Made by a program: the position numbers and the translations under genes. A stretch of 20,512 nucleotides of DNA from Salinirussus sp. (GTDB lineage: Archaea; Halobacteriota; Halobacteria; Halobacteriales; Haloarculaceae). The stretch lies in the NCBI GenBank assembly GCA_028275005.1, contig JAQCNN010000067.1, positions 1-20,512 on the forward strand, in the 5' to 3' direction. Each line of letters opens with the position of its first letter. The stretch's first letter is position 1. Of the stretch, positions 1 to 7,923 are shown in pieces. The notes under the pieces are model-generated. The model made no database searches, was not told where the DNA came from, and saw only the letters and a program-made list of their open reading frames with translations.

Positions 1-122
1 ACCAGCAGGTCGATAGCGTCACCGGGTGCGAGGTTCGCGAGCCCGAAGGTGACCAGTGAGACACCCACCAGTATCGGAACGACCGACAGCAGTCGCCGCG
101 CGATGAATCGTCGCAGGCTCAT
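1..122 (-). CDS. Peptide/oligopeptide ABC transporter permease, DppB type (N-terminal fragment, cut by window edge)
   Basis: Only the first 40 or so codons lie in the window. They read MSLRRFIARRLLSVVPILVG and continue as a hydrophobic segment through VSLVTFGLANLAPGDAI. A short basic N-terminus, one transmembrane helix (about residues 10-30) and then an L-x-PGDA motif is the classic start of DppB/OppB-type inner-membrane permeases. The family forms the channel of importers for peptides, nickel or sugars together with DppC and DppD/F ATPases. The start ATG is 33 bases downstream of the binding-protein stop on the same strand, so the two are probably cotranscribed and the remaining transporter genes should lie just left of the window. 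The substrate cannot be read from this fragment. Confidence 0.85.
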   Translation of the reverse strand, partial: MSLRRFIARRLLSVVPILVGVSLVTFGLANLAPGDAIDLL

Positions 123-155
123 GGTAGGTACGTGAGTCTGTGGTTGGACAGCGTG

Positions 156-2156
156 TTACGACTCGCGGTCGATATAGGTGATCTGCTGTGACTGGGGCGC
201 GTACGTCGCGTAGGAGTACATCCCCTCCGTGAACGGGTAGGAATCGAAACCGTTGACATCGTTGTTGTGGACCGCCACCGTCGTGGGGATGTCGACGTAG
301 GAGTTCGCGCTGAGTTCGACGACTTCCCGGAAGAGCTCGTCGTACCGGGACGCCCGTTCCTGCGAGTCGCCGACGACGTCGATGTCGAACCGGGCCTCGT
401 CGATGCCCTCGTTGATCGACTCGAAGTTGACACGCTGGAAGTTACAGCACTGCGCGAAGTTGTCGAAGTCGTGGGTCGCACCGACGAAACTGCCGGGGTT
501 GAACGTCGCAGAGAGGCCGATGAGAACGATGTTCCCCTGTTCGTAGTAGGTCGGGTCCTGGATCCGGCCGAGGAGGTCACCGAACTCGAAGGTCTCGACG
601 TTGGCGTCGAAAAGGTCGGTGGCGTTCATCGCCTGGGCGATGGCCTGGGTCTTCTGAACCCGGTTCTGGTTGTTGGAGTTGGTTTCGAGCTGGACCTCGA
701 TGGGCGTCTCGACGTCTGCCTCGTTGATCAGTTCTTGGGCCCGCTGGGGGTCGAACTCGTTCAGCGGCCGCAGGTCCTCCTCAAGAGCCTCGGGGTCGGT
801 CGTCCCGGACCCGTAGGCGATCTCTGCCAGCGGTATCCAGGCCGGCCGCGTCCAGCCTTGCTCGATGTTATCGACCATCCGCTGGCGCGGGATCAGGTGG
901 TTGACCGCCCGGCGGACCTCCTGCTGGTCGAAGGGCGGTACCTGCACGGGATACTGTATGAAATTGTATCCGCCGGTTTCGACAACCTTGGTTTGATAGT
1001 CGGAAGACTCCTGGAAATTAGTCTGTGCGCTGGCCGTCAGGCCGTGGGCGACGTCGACCTCGTTCTCCTGGAGCGCGGCAGCGCGCTGGGTACCCTCGGA
1101 GATGAAGCGGTGGTTGATCTCGTCGAGCACCGGCCCGTTCGGGAAGCCTTCGGGCCCGTCGAACCACTCCTTGTTCTCGACGCCGACGTCCTCCATCCAG
1201 TAGTCGTCACGCCGGGAGATCCTGAACGAGGAGCCGTCCTCGAAGCTCTCGAAGTTCCACGGGCCGGTGCCGATCGGCGGGTTCCCTTGCCGGGGGTCAA
1301 GGTCCCCGCCGGCCAGGTCGACCTGCTCGGTCGAGAAGACGAAGTAGGGTATCGCCCGCTCGGCTTCCGCGTCGGGGACCTGCGCGTAGAGGTTGACCGT
1401 GTAGTCGTCGACGGTCTCGGCAGCCAGGAACGAGTTGAAGATCTGTGCGGAGATCTGGGAGTTCTCGACGCGGTCGTAGCTCCTGACGACGTTCTCGGCG
1501 GTCAGTTCCTCGCCGTTGGTGAAGGTGACCCCCTCGTAGAGGTTGTACCGCAGGCGCATTCCGAAGACGCCGTCGGTGGCAGCCTCGAAGGCACCGTCAC
1601 GGAGCAGGATCCTGACCTCGTCGACCGGGTTCCCGGCGGAGTCCGTGAGACTGTCCTCGGGGTGTTGGACGACGACCTGTTCCGGGGTGTCGATAATCGG
1701 CACCCCGTCGTCGTTGGTCGTGACCGGTGCGGTCGTCATGTAGTCCGCGTACTCCGTCCGGTCGGTCTCCTGGACGTCCGCGACCTCGTAGCTCTCGGCC
1801 AGCCACGGGTAGAGGTTCCCCTGCTGGTCGGAGGCTACCATCGACTCGAAGAAGTAGTTCTGGACGAGTGTCGACGGAACGCCACTGCTGTACGGCGGGT
1901 CGAATGAGTTCGGGTTCGACGTCAGCCCGACATTGAGCGTGCCACCTTCGACGATCTCGTCGACCGCGGAGGGTGTTGCGGTCTGTCGCTGGGCCTGTGT
2001 CTGTGTCTCACCACCACCTTCCTCGGTTCCATTACCGCTACCCCCCGGACAGCCGGCGAGTGTCGTAATCCCGGCGGCGCCGAGCGCCCCCAGCATCCGG
2101 CGCCGGATTGAGCTTACACGACTGTCGGCATCGGCGTCCTGCGTCCCCATGTTCAT
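156..2156 (-). CDS. ABC transporter substrate-binding lipoprotein, family 5 (DppA/OppA type)
   Basis: The protein is a 666-residue extracytoplasmic solute-binding lipoprotein for a peptide-type ABC importer. The N-terminus has a twin-arginine run (RRR, residues 18-20), a hydrophobic stretch and the lipobox TTLAGC with Cys36, so Tat export and lipid anchoring are predicted. The mature part opens with GGTLNVGLTSNPNSFDPPYS, typical of SBP_bac_5, followed later by VTFTNGEELTAENVVRSYDR and GTGPWNFESFEDG. It is longer than the usual 500-550 residues. Much of the excess is an acidic insertion at about residues 125-195, before the conserved YEGVTFTNGEEL block. A second in-frame ATG (base 2150, MGTQ) fits the upstream TATA element better, as a leaderless start, so the protein may begin two codons later. 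The permease gene follows 33 bases downstream. The substrate is unknown; the family also binds sugars and nickel. Confidence 0.93.
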   Translation of the reverse strand: MNMGTQDADADSRVSSIRRRMLGALGAAGITTLAGCPGGSGNGTEEGGGETQTQAQRQTATPSAVDEIVEGGTLNVGLTSNPNSFDPPYSSGVPSTLVQNYFFESMVASDQQGNLYPWLAESYEVADVQETDRTEYADYMTTAPVTTNDDGVPIIDTPEQVVVQHPEDSLTDSAGNPVDEVRILLRDGAFEAATDGVFGMRLRYNLYEGVTFTNGEELTAENVVRSYDRVENSQISAQIFNSFLAAETVDDYTVNLYAQVPDAEAERAIPYFVFSTEQVDLAGGDLDPRQGNPPIGTGPWNFESFEDGSSFRISRRDDYWMEDVGVENKEWFDGPEGFPNGPVLDEINHRFISEGTQRAAALQENEVDVAHGLTASAQTNFQESSDYQTKVVETGGYNFIQYPVQVPPFDQQEVRRAVNHLIPRQRMVDNIEQGWTRPAWIPLAEIAYGSGTTDPEALEEDLRPLNEFDPQRAQELINEADVETPIEVQLETNSNNQNRVQKTQAIAQAMNATDLFDANVETFEFGDLLGRIQDPTYYEQGNIVLIGLSATFNPGSFVGATHDFDNFAQCCNFQRVNFESINEGIDEARFDIDVVGDSQERASRYDELFREVVELSANSYVDIPTTVAVHNNDVNGFDSYPFTEGMYSYATYAPQSQQITYIDRES

Positions 2157-2173
2157 GGCCCATTGCCAGGCGC

Positions 2174-2182
2174 GTATATATG
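2174..2182 (-). promoter_or_regulatory. TATA-like promoter of the peptide-binding protein gene
   Basis: The run GTATATATG lies in an AT-rich patch within otherwise GC-rich DNA. Its centre is about 28 bases upstream of the internal ATG at base 2150 and 22 upstream of the ATG at 2156. The usual archaeal spacing of about 26-27 to the transcription start therefore favours a leaderless transcript starting near 2150. A short dyad (GATA-TG-TATC, 2199-2208) lies further upstream and could be an operator, but it is too short to be convincing. Confidence 0.5.
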
Positions 2183-2312
2183 TGATTGTAACCCAGATGA
2201 TATGTATCAGGGGAGGTAGTGGTCGCTTCCCGTGCGGGGACCGGTCAGTTCGCCGGGTGTCCGGCCGTGGCCGTAGACACGATGAGGAGCCGTGGTCGGG
2301 GCGGTGGGGGTG

Positions 2313-2648
2313 TCACCAGTCGACCGAGACAGTGCCGTCACCCTCCGGGTCGGGCGCGAGCTCCTCGCCGGTGGCCCGGTCGATGACGTGGATAACCCCC
2401 CGGTCCTTCTTTGCCGGGCAGACCGCCGCCGCGCGGACGTTGTGTTCTAGGTCCTCCTCGTCGAAGAAGTACGCCTTCGGGCTAGCGATCCCGGTCGCGA
2501 GGTCGAGTGTCCAGTTGTCCGACACCTCGGCGCACTTGCCGGCCCCGATGCAGCCGTTGGCCTCGAAGATGACCTTGTAGGGCTTCTCGGCCACCGGCGG
2601 GGCGTCGCGCTCGCCGAGCTCTGTGGGGTCGACGGGCTCCTCCGACAT
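2313..2648 (-). CDS. Ferredoxin, three-cysteine (probable 3Fe-4S) type
   Basis: This small cytoplasmic electron carrier has 111 residues. The motif CIGAGKC (Cys33 and Cys39, C-x5-C) and AVCP (Cys77-Pro) give exactly three cysteines. The centre position of the usual 4Fe-4S CxxCxxC motif is Ala36, so a 3Fe-4S cluster is likely. Ferredoxins of this layout often serve P450 or other redox enzymes. The N-terminal 20 residues and the tail are acidic, as expected for a haloarchaeon. The start ATG shares one base with the cyclophilin stop (TGATG), so its translation is probably coupled to the upstream gene and no separate promoter is needed. No redox partner gene is adjacent. The physiological partner is unknown. 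Confidence 0.85.
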   Translation of the reverse strand: MSEEPVDPTELGERDAPPVAEKPYKVIFEANGCIGAGKCAEVSDNWTLDLATGIASPKAYFFDEEDLEHNVRAAAVCPAKKDRGVIHVIDRATGEELAPDPEGDGTVSVDW

Positions 2649-3190
2649 CAGTCGTCGTGAACGGTCACCGACTCGACCAGCATCTCGTCGAGCGGCTCGT
2701 CCCCGCGGCCGGTCGGCGTAGCGCCGATATCCTCGACGACGTCCATCCCTTCGGCGACCTCCCCGAAGACCGCGTGTTTTCCGTCGAGGTGGGGCTGGGC
2801 GTCCAGCGTGATGAAAAACTGCGAACCGTTGGTGTCGGGCCCGGAGTTGGCCATCGACAGTTTCCCGGCGCCGTCGTGGCCCAGGTCGTCGTGGAACTCG
2901 TCGTCGAACTCGTAGCCGGGGCCGCCACGGCCGGTCCCGGTCGGGTCCCCACCCTGGATCATGAAGTCCTCGATAATGCGGTGGAACTCGGCGCCCTCGT
3001 AGAGGGAGTCACCCCGGACCTCGCCGGTCTCCGGGTCCTCCCAGGTGACCGTGTCGGGCGCGGGGTCGGCGTCGGCCGCCGGGTCGTGACGGGCGAGGTT
3101 CAGGAAGTTCTCCACGGTTCGGGGGGCACGGTCGTCGAACAGCTCGACGGTGATGTCGCCCGCTGAGGTGTGCAGCGTGACTTGTGTCAT
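2648..3190 (-). CDS. Peptidyl-prolyl cis-trans isomerase, cyclophilin type
   Basis: The enzyme catalyses cis-trans isomerisation of peptidyl-proline bonds during protein folding and has 180 residues. Family motifs are clear: TVENFLNLAR (25-34), FHR with the catalytic Arg71, FMIQGGDPTGTGRGGPGY (75-92), NGSQFFIT (121-128) and LDGKHAVFGEV (135-145). The position of human CypA Trp121 is His134, as in many prokaryotic cyclophilins with low cyclosporin affinity. Between residues 34 and 62 there is an acidic insertion of about 28 residues relative to compact cyclophilins. The start MTQVTL was chosen over longer in-frame starts because the upstream residues are Arg/Cys-rich non-protein-like sequence and a TATA-like element sits about 27 bases before this ATG. 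The ferredoxin gene follows with a one-base overlap. There is no signal peptide, so it is cytoplasmic. Confidence 0.95.
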   Translation of the reverse strand: MTQVTLHTSAGDITVELFDDRAPRTVENFLNLARHDPAADADPAPDTVTWEDPETGEVRGDSLYEGAEFHRIIEDFMIQGGDPTGTGRGGPGYEFDDEFHDDLGHDGAGKLSMANSGPDTNGSQFFITLDAQPHLDGKHAVFGEVAEGMDVVEDIGATPTGRGDEPLDEMLVESVTVHDD

Positions 3191-3214
3191 ATCTGCCGGG
3201 AGGGCTGGCCGGCG

Positions 3215-3220
3215 GATAAC
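3215..3220 (-). promoter_or_regulatory. TATA-like element for the cyclophilin-ferredoxin operon
   Basis: GTTATC on the minus strand is centred about 27 bases upstream of the cyclophilin ATG, consistent with a leaderless transcript. The site lies in the 76-base divergent gap shared with the acetyltransferase gene. Confidence 0.35.
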
Positions 3221-3266
3221 GCTGGCGGTAGGAACGCTCAAGCCCGCCGGGACCATTGCACAGGTG

Positions 3267-3805
3267 ATGACAGCGCCGGGTTCGGACCTCCGTCTACGGC
3301 AGTACAGCGAGCGGGACGCGGCGGCGGTCCGGCGGTTACACGAGTTGGCGATGGAGCCGACCGGGACCGACCCCGACGACATCCCCGGGACCGACGACCT
3401 CCAGGCCATCGGGGAGCGGTATCTCGACGCCGGCGGGGAGTTTCTCGTCGGTGTGCGCCCGACGGACGCAGGGACGGACGCGGCCCCGTCGGTTCAGGAC
3501 GGGCTGCTCGCCGCGATGGGTGGCGTGCTCCCGAACGAGGCCGGCCACGACGACGAGCGGGCGGTGGCGGGCGCGGCCGAACTCCACCGGATGCGGGTTG
3601 CGCCGGCTCACCAGCGTGAGGGGTACGGCCGGGCGCTACTCCACGCGCTGGAGGGGTGGGCACGGGAGGCCGGTTTCGACCCGCTCCTGGCGACGACCGC
3701 CCGCACCCAGCCCGCCGCGGTGTCGTTCTACCGTGCGGAGGGGTACGAGGCCGTCGGCGAGTCGACGGAGGCGGGCTACGAGCTCCTCCACTTCGAGAAG
3801 TCCCT

Positions 3806-3809
<4 letters not shown>
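3267..3809 (+). CDS. GNAT-family N-acetyltransferase
   Basis: This 180-residue protein is predicted to transfer an acetyl group from acetyl-CoA to an unidentified amine. The acetyl-CoA pyrophosphate-binding motif A is visible as MRVAPAHQREGYGRALL (residues 109-125, Q-R-E-G-Y-G loop). Downstream come LLATTARTQPAAVSFYRAEGYEAVG (140-164) and a final strand YELLHFEK, the usual end of the GNAT fold. The centre (about 64-104) is acidic and low in complexity. The start MTAPGSDLRLRQYSERDA was chosen because the fold begins there (LRLRQYSERDA is the first strand); an upstream in-frame start would add about 39 unlikely residues that overlap the cyclophilin gene. It is divergent from cyclophilin and convergent with trpB, whose stop codon it overlaps. 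The substrate cannot be inferred. Confidence 0.88.
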
Positions 3810-4966
<1,157 letters not shown>

Positions 4967-4990
4967 ACCACCTATCGGGTGTGGCGGCGG

Positions 4991-4996
4991 CTAAAG
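4991..4996 (-). promoter_or_regulatory. TATA-like element for trpB
   Basis: CTTTAG on the minus strand is centred 27 bases upstream of the trpB ATG, the leaderless geometry seen repeatedly in this window. Confidence 0.35.
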
Positions 4997-5128
4997 CGTA
5001 TCGGTCGGTTTCGGCCCCGGTCACAGGGCCGAAACCGGCCGACGAGCGCGCGGCTAACCCCAATCCCGGCGTGTGGGCGCACACCGACGGCACCGCCGAA
5101 TAGGGGAGGGTCTCCTGTCTGTACAAAC

Positions 5129-5136
5129 CTACAAGA
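5129..5136 (+). promoter_or_regulatory. TATA-like element for the fused CoA-transferase
   Basis: CTACAAGA is centred about 28 bases upstream of the ATG at 5161. A second candidate, TACAAA at 5122-5127, is further away. The spacing supports the ATG at 5161 over the GTG at 5146, which would lie upstream of the predicted transcription start. Confidence 0.3.
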
Positions 5137-5160
5137 GCACCGGGGGTGTCAGTCGCTGGC

Positions 5161-6873
5161 ATGGATGTGACTACAGACCTGTCGACGGCGGTCGAGGAAC
5201 ACGTCAGCCCGGGGGAGACCATCCACTTCCGGGGTGGCTACCAGTTTTCCTTCCCGACGATGCACGAGCTGGTCCGGCAGTACTGGGACGCGACACTCCC
5301 GCCGGGCGAGCGGTTCACGCTCGTGGCAATCGGCGCGGGGACGTGGGCGGGCCCGCTCGTACTTGCCGACGCCGTCGACCGGCTGGAGGTTGCCTTCGCG
5401 GGCCTGGGGTATCCGGCACCGGGGCCCCACGCCGTGACCCGCGAGCGGGCCGCCGAGGGCGACCTGGAAATCGAGAGTTGGACGTATCTCACCGTCATCG
5501 AGCGGCTGCGCGCCGCGGCACTCGACCACCCGTTCGTCCCGACGAACTCGCTTGAGGGCAGTTCCGTCGGGCCGGCCGACAAGACCGCACGCGTCGAGAG
5601 CCCTTTCGACGACGACGGGAGTCTCGTCATCCCGCCGCTGTCCCCCGACGTCTCGGTCGTCCACGGGCTCGCCGGCGACCCCGACGGGAACGTGATCGTC
5701 TCGCCGATCCAGTCCGAGGGACACTGGGGGGCCTACGCCGCCGACACCGTCATCGCGACCGTCGAGGAGGTCGTCGACGGCGACACGGTCCGGGAGTACG
5801 GCGACCAGACCGGCGTCCCGGGCTACGCCGTCGACGCCGTCGTCGAGACCCCCTTCGGCGCCCACCCCGGCCCGGTGTTCAACCCACACGGCGTCGGCGG
5901 CGTGTCGGGCTACGGCTACGACCGGCCGTTCTACATGGACTTTCGGGAGGCCAGTGGGGGCGCCGACGCGCTCGAGGCCTGGACCGAGGAGTGGGTGCTC
6001 GGAACCGACTGGGCGGGCTACCTGGAGCGACTCGGCGCCGACCGGCTACGGGGGCTGTCGAGTCAGACGTGGCCGCCCGGGAGTCAGCGGGCCGCCCTAG
6101 ACGACCCGGTGGTCCCCGACACCGGGGCCGAGCCGCCGGCCGAGCGCGAGCGGATGGTGGTCTGGACCGCCCGCGAACTCGTGGACCGTGTCGCGGCCGG
6201 CGGCCACGAGGTAGTCTTCGGCGGGATCGGCGTCTCACACCTCGCCTCCTGGCTCTACCGTGAACTCTGCGAGCGGGAGGGTATCGAACCCCGGCCCCTG
6301 CTCGTCGAGTCGGGCACCTACGACTTCGAGGTGCCCCGGAACGACGCCTACATCTTCACACCTCGGGCGCTGCCGACGGCGAAGGTCGTCGACACCTCGG
6401 TGTTCGCGCTCGGCCTCGTGATGAGCACCGCGCGGAATCTCTCGGTGTTGACCGGCGCACAGGTCGACCGGCGTGGCAACGTCAACTCCACGCAACTGGG
6501 CGGGGACTACTTTGTCGGCTCCGGCGGGGCCAACGACGCCCTCTCGAACTCCGACGAGGTGGTGCTGGCCGTCGAGGCCAGTCCACACCGCCTGGTCGAC
6601 GAGGTGGAGTACGTCACCGGACCGGGCCGGAACGTGACGACGGTGGTCACCCAGTACGGCACCCTCCGGAAGGTCGACGGTGAACTCCAGGCCGACACGG
6701 CCCACGTCCCGCCCGGCGAGTCGGCCGAGACACGTCTCGCGGCCCTCGAGGACGCGGTGGGGTGGGACCTCGGCCGGACCGGGGATACCGACGAGCGCGG
6801 CTGGCGCGAGCGCGACGCCGAACTGGTCGAGGTACTCCGGTCGGTCGACCCGCAGGGTGACTTCAGGCTGTAG
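5161..6873 (+). CDS. CoA-transferase family I, alpha and beta subunits fused in one chain
   Basis: The 570-residue protein carries both halves of a family I CoA-transferase, which usually are separate A and B polypeptides. The first half (about 1-290) has a GctA/IpdA-like pattern, with PTMHELVRQYWD, FAGLGYPAPGPHAVTRE, FVPTNSLEGSS and HGLAGDPDGNVIVSPIQSEG. The second half (about 310-570) is GctB/IpdB-like, with GGIGVSHLASWLYRELCERE, then LLVESG with Glu383 in the place of the catalytic glutamate of the (S/V)ExG motif, TGAQVDRRGNVNSTQLGG and YFVGSGGANDALSN. The family exchanges CoA between carboxylic acids; related IpdAB proteins instead open steroid rings, so the substrate is open. A GTG 15 bases upstream is possible, but the promoter spacing favours this ATG. 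The gene stands alone; a crotonase lies about 1 kb away on the opposite strand. Confidence 0.88.
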   Translation: MDVTTDLSTAVEEHVSPGETIHFRGGYQFSFPTMHELVRQYWDATLPPGERFTLVAIGAGTWAGPLVLADAVDRLEVAFAGLGYPAPGPHAVTRERAAEGDLEIESWTYLTVIERLRAAALDHPFVPTNSLEGSSVGPADKTARVESPFDDDGSLVIPPLSPDVSVVHGLAGDPDGNVIVSPIQSEGHWGAYAADTVIATVEEVVDGDTVREYGDQTGVPGYAVDAVVETPFGAHPGPVFNPHGVGGVSGYGYDRPFYMDFREASGGADALEAWTEEWVLGTDWAGYLERLGADRLRGLSSQTWPPGSQRAALDDPVVPDTGAEPPAERERMVVWTARELVDRVAAGGHEVVFGGIGVSHLASWLYRELCEREGIEPRPLLVESGTYDFEVPRNDAYIFTPRALPTAKVVDTSVFALGLVMSTARNLSVLTGAQVDRRGNVNSTQLGGDYFVGSGGANDALSNSDEVVLAVEASPHRLVDEVEYVTGPGRNVTTVVTQYGTLRKVDGELQADTAHVPPGESAETRLAALEDAVGWDLGRTGDTDERGWRERDAELVEVLRSVDPQGDFRL

Positions 6874-6909
6874 TTTTACACGAACACAGTGAACGTCTCT
6901 TGTATTTTT
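6874..6909 (+). terminator. Possible T-rich termination region
   Basis: TTTT directly follows the CoA-transferase stop and TTTTT occurs at 6905-6909. Archaeal termination depends on T-runs on the non-template strand, and such runs are rare in this GC-rich window. The assignment is tentative. Confidence 0.3.
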
Positions 6910-6953
6910 GAGCGCGTTAGTTGTTGATCAGTCAGATTTACTCGGGAAAGCAG

Positions 6954-6965
6954 TTTATTTATTTA
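6954..6965 (+). promoter_or_regulatory. TATA box of the gene at 7001
   Basis: TTTATTTATTTA is one of the most AT-rich runs in the window. It predicts a transcription start near 6986, leaving a short leader of about 14 bases before the GTG start. This differs from the leaderless pattern of most neighbours. Confidence 0.5.
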
Positions 6966-6988
6966 CTTCGGGTCCGGCCCGTCCGCAA

Positions 6989-6993
6989 GGGAG
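6989..6993 (+). promoter_or_regulatory. Ribosome binding site deciding a GTG start
   Basis: GGGAG lies 7 bases before GTG at 7001, matching the archaeal anti-Shine-Dalgarno pyrimidine tract. It supports GTG 7001 over an in-frame upstream start near 6908, which would precede the TATA box. Confidence 0.45.
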
Positions 6994-7000
6994 ACAAACT

Positions 7001-7510
7001 GTGGCAGAGAAGATAGCAGGCCCGGAGACGGGTCACGGGAGTCGGGAACAGACCGGTCGCAGGCCTGCGGCGTGTGACGTCTCACTCTACCTGCGGGCGT
7101 CGCCGACGGCGGTCGGGAAGCGTCGACAGGAGCGGGTCGAGGAGCGCCTCGCCGGGCTCGTCGAGGAGGGCGCTTTGGGTTCGCTCTCGGTCGAGCGATG
7201 GCCGGACCGGCTCAGGGTCGGCCCCGACGAGGACCCCACACTCGCGGCTCGCTACGAGGAACTCGCCGCCGCCGCCGACGAGGCCGGCGCCCGGCTGGCG
7301 CCGTTCTTCGAGGACCGGGGTGGCATCGAGGGGTTCATCCAGAACTACGCCGACACCCGGGTGCTCACCTTTCCGGTGATCGCCGTCGTCGTCGAACACG
7401 AGGACGACGTGGTCGGGCTGTACCCCTGTCGCCGCGAGGGCGCCCACGACCGCGTCGAGGAGGCCGTGGACAGCCTGGCGGCGGGCACGTCCCCCGACAA
7501 CCTCCGCTGA
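7001..7510 (+). CDS. Conserved-looking haloarchaeal protein of unknown function
   Basis: This soluble acidic protein of 169 residues has no signal peptide or membrane span and was not assigned to a named family. An Ala/Gly-rich leader of about 24 residues precedes CDVSLYLRASPTAVGKRRQE (25-44). A helix with charged heptad-like pattern, RVEERLAGLVEEGALGSLSV (45-64), then leads to a W-containing strand (RWPDRLRVG). The pattern of VxLYxR, a helix ending in L-x(2-3)-G-x-L, and a following ERW segment resembles small haloarchaeal proteins annotated as HTH-domain or DUF proteins, but this is a weak memory-based match. The C-terminal half contains LTFPVIAVVVEHEDDVVGLYPCR (122-144), a likely beta hairpin. 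The upstream region has a strong TATA box and an SD-like GGGAG. The gene could be a small transcriptional regulator; function is not established. Confidence 0.7.
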   Translation: MAEKIAGPETGHGSREQTGRRPAACDVSLYLRASPTAVGKRRQERVEERLAGLVEEGALGSLSVERWPDRLRVGPDEDPTLAARYEELAAAADEAGARLAPFFEDRGGIEGFIQNYADTRVLTFPVIAVVVEHEDDVVGLYPCRREGAHDRVEEAVDSLAAGTSPDNLR

Positions 7511-7575
7511 GGCCGCCGCCCACTCCGCTCGCCGGGGGTGTCATCGCGTCTGTGACGCCGGGACCGTCGCTACCC

Positions 7576-7606
7576 ACAAGTAGGAGGGCTCTGTACCCCC
7601 AGGTGA
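7576..7606 (+). promoter_or_regulatory. TATA-like element and possible SD for the small membrane protein
   Basis: ACAAGTA (7576-7582) is centred 32 bases before the ATG. AGGTGA (7601-7606) complements the archaeal 16S tail but is only 4 bases from the ATG. Both calls are tentative. Confidence 0.25.
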
Positions 7607-7610
7607 ACCC

Positions 7611-7892
7611 ATGTCAGAGAAGACAGCGACCGACCCCGAGATCGACGTCCACGGCTCCGAGGAGAGTATCGACAAACTCGGGACCGACTTTACCGACGCG
7701 CTCGGCGTCTCCTGGATCTACTGGTTCGGCGGCCTCCTCATGGCCGCGGCTGCGTGGTACGAGATCACGAACAACGTCAGCCCCTCCTTCGTCGGGGAGG
7801 TCGTCTTCGGGGTCTCGGCCATCCTGCTGTTTTTCCTCGCGGCGGTGAAGTTCCTCGGCCGCTGGGCCGCTGTCGACATCATCCAGCTGTAG
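7611..7892 (+). CDS. Small membrane protein with two transmembrane helices, unknown function
   Basis: The protein has 93 residues. The first 30 are soluble and acidic (MSEKTATDPEIDVHGSEESI), with no signal peptide. Two hydrophobic helices follow: about 33-50 (SWIYWFGGLLMAAAAWYE) and about 60-81 (FVGEVVFGVSAILLFFLAAV). The tail is short (KFLGRWAAVDIIQL). A helix hairpin with a cytosolic acidic N-terminus is the simplest topology. The pattern is protein-like and codon usage matches the neighbours, so the gene is probably real, but no family was recognised. It follows the unknown gene at 7001 after a 100-base gap and may have its own promoter. Confidence 0.75.
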   Translation: MSEKTATDPEIDVHGSEESIDKLGTDFTDALGVSWIYWFGGLLMAAAAWYEITNNVSPSFVGEVVFGVSAILLFFLAAVKFLGRWAAVDIIQL

Positions 7893-7923
7893 CCCGGCCG
7901 GCCCGACCCCGGCTCGTGGCCGG

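Noticed and set aside
267..1907. Long open frame antisense to the peptide-binding protein gene
   Set aside because: It encodes Val/Arg/Asp-rich sequence without motifs and mirrors the real gene's third-position GC bias; the minus-strand frame has clear family motifs.
2049..2066. An 18-base identical stretch shared with 9871-9888 (both in lipoprotein signal peptides)
   Set aside because: Both encode TTLAGC under the same codon bias; this is best explained by convergent codon use rather than a repeat or recombination site.
5146..5160. GTG at 5146 as start of the CoA-transferase
   Set aside because: The TATA-like element spacing fits ATG 5161, and the extra five residues (MSVAG) add no family similarity.
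6908..7000. Upstream extension of the gene at 7001
   Set aside because: It would start before the TATA box and lacks a ribosome site; GTG 7001 has GGGAG at proper distance.
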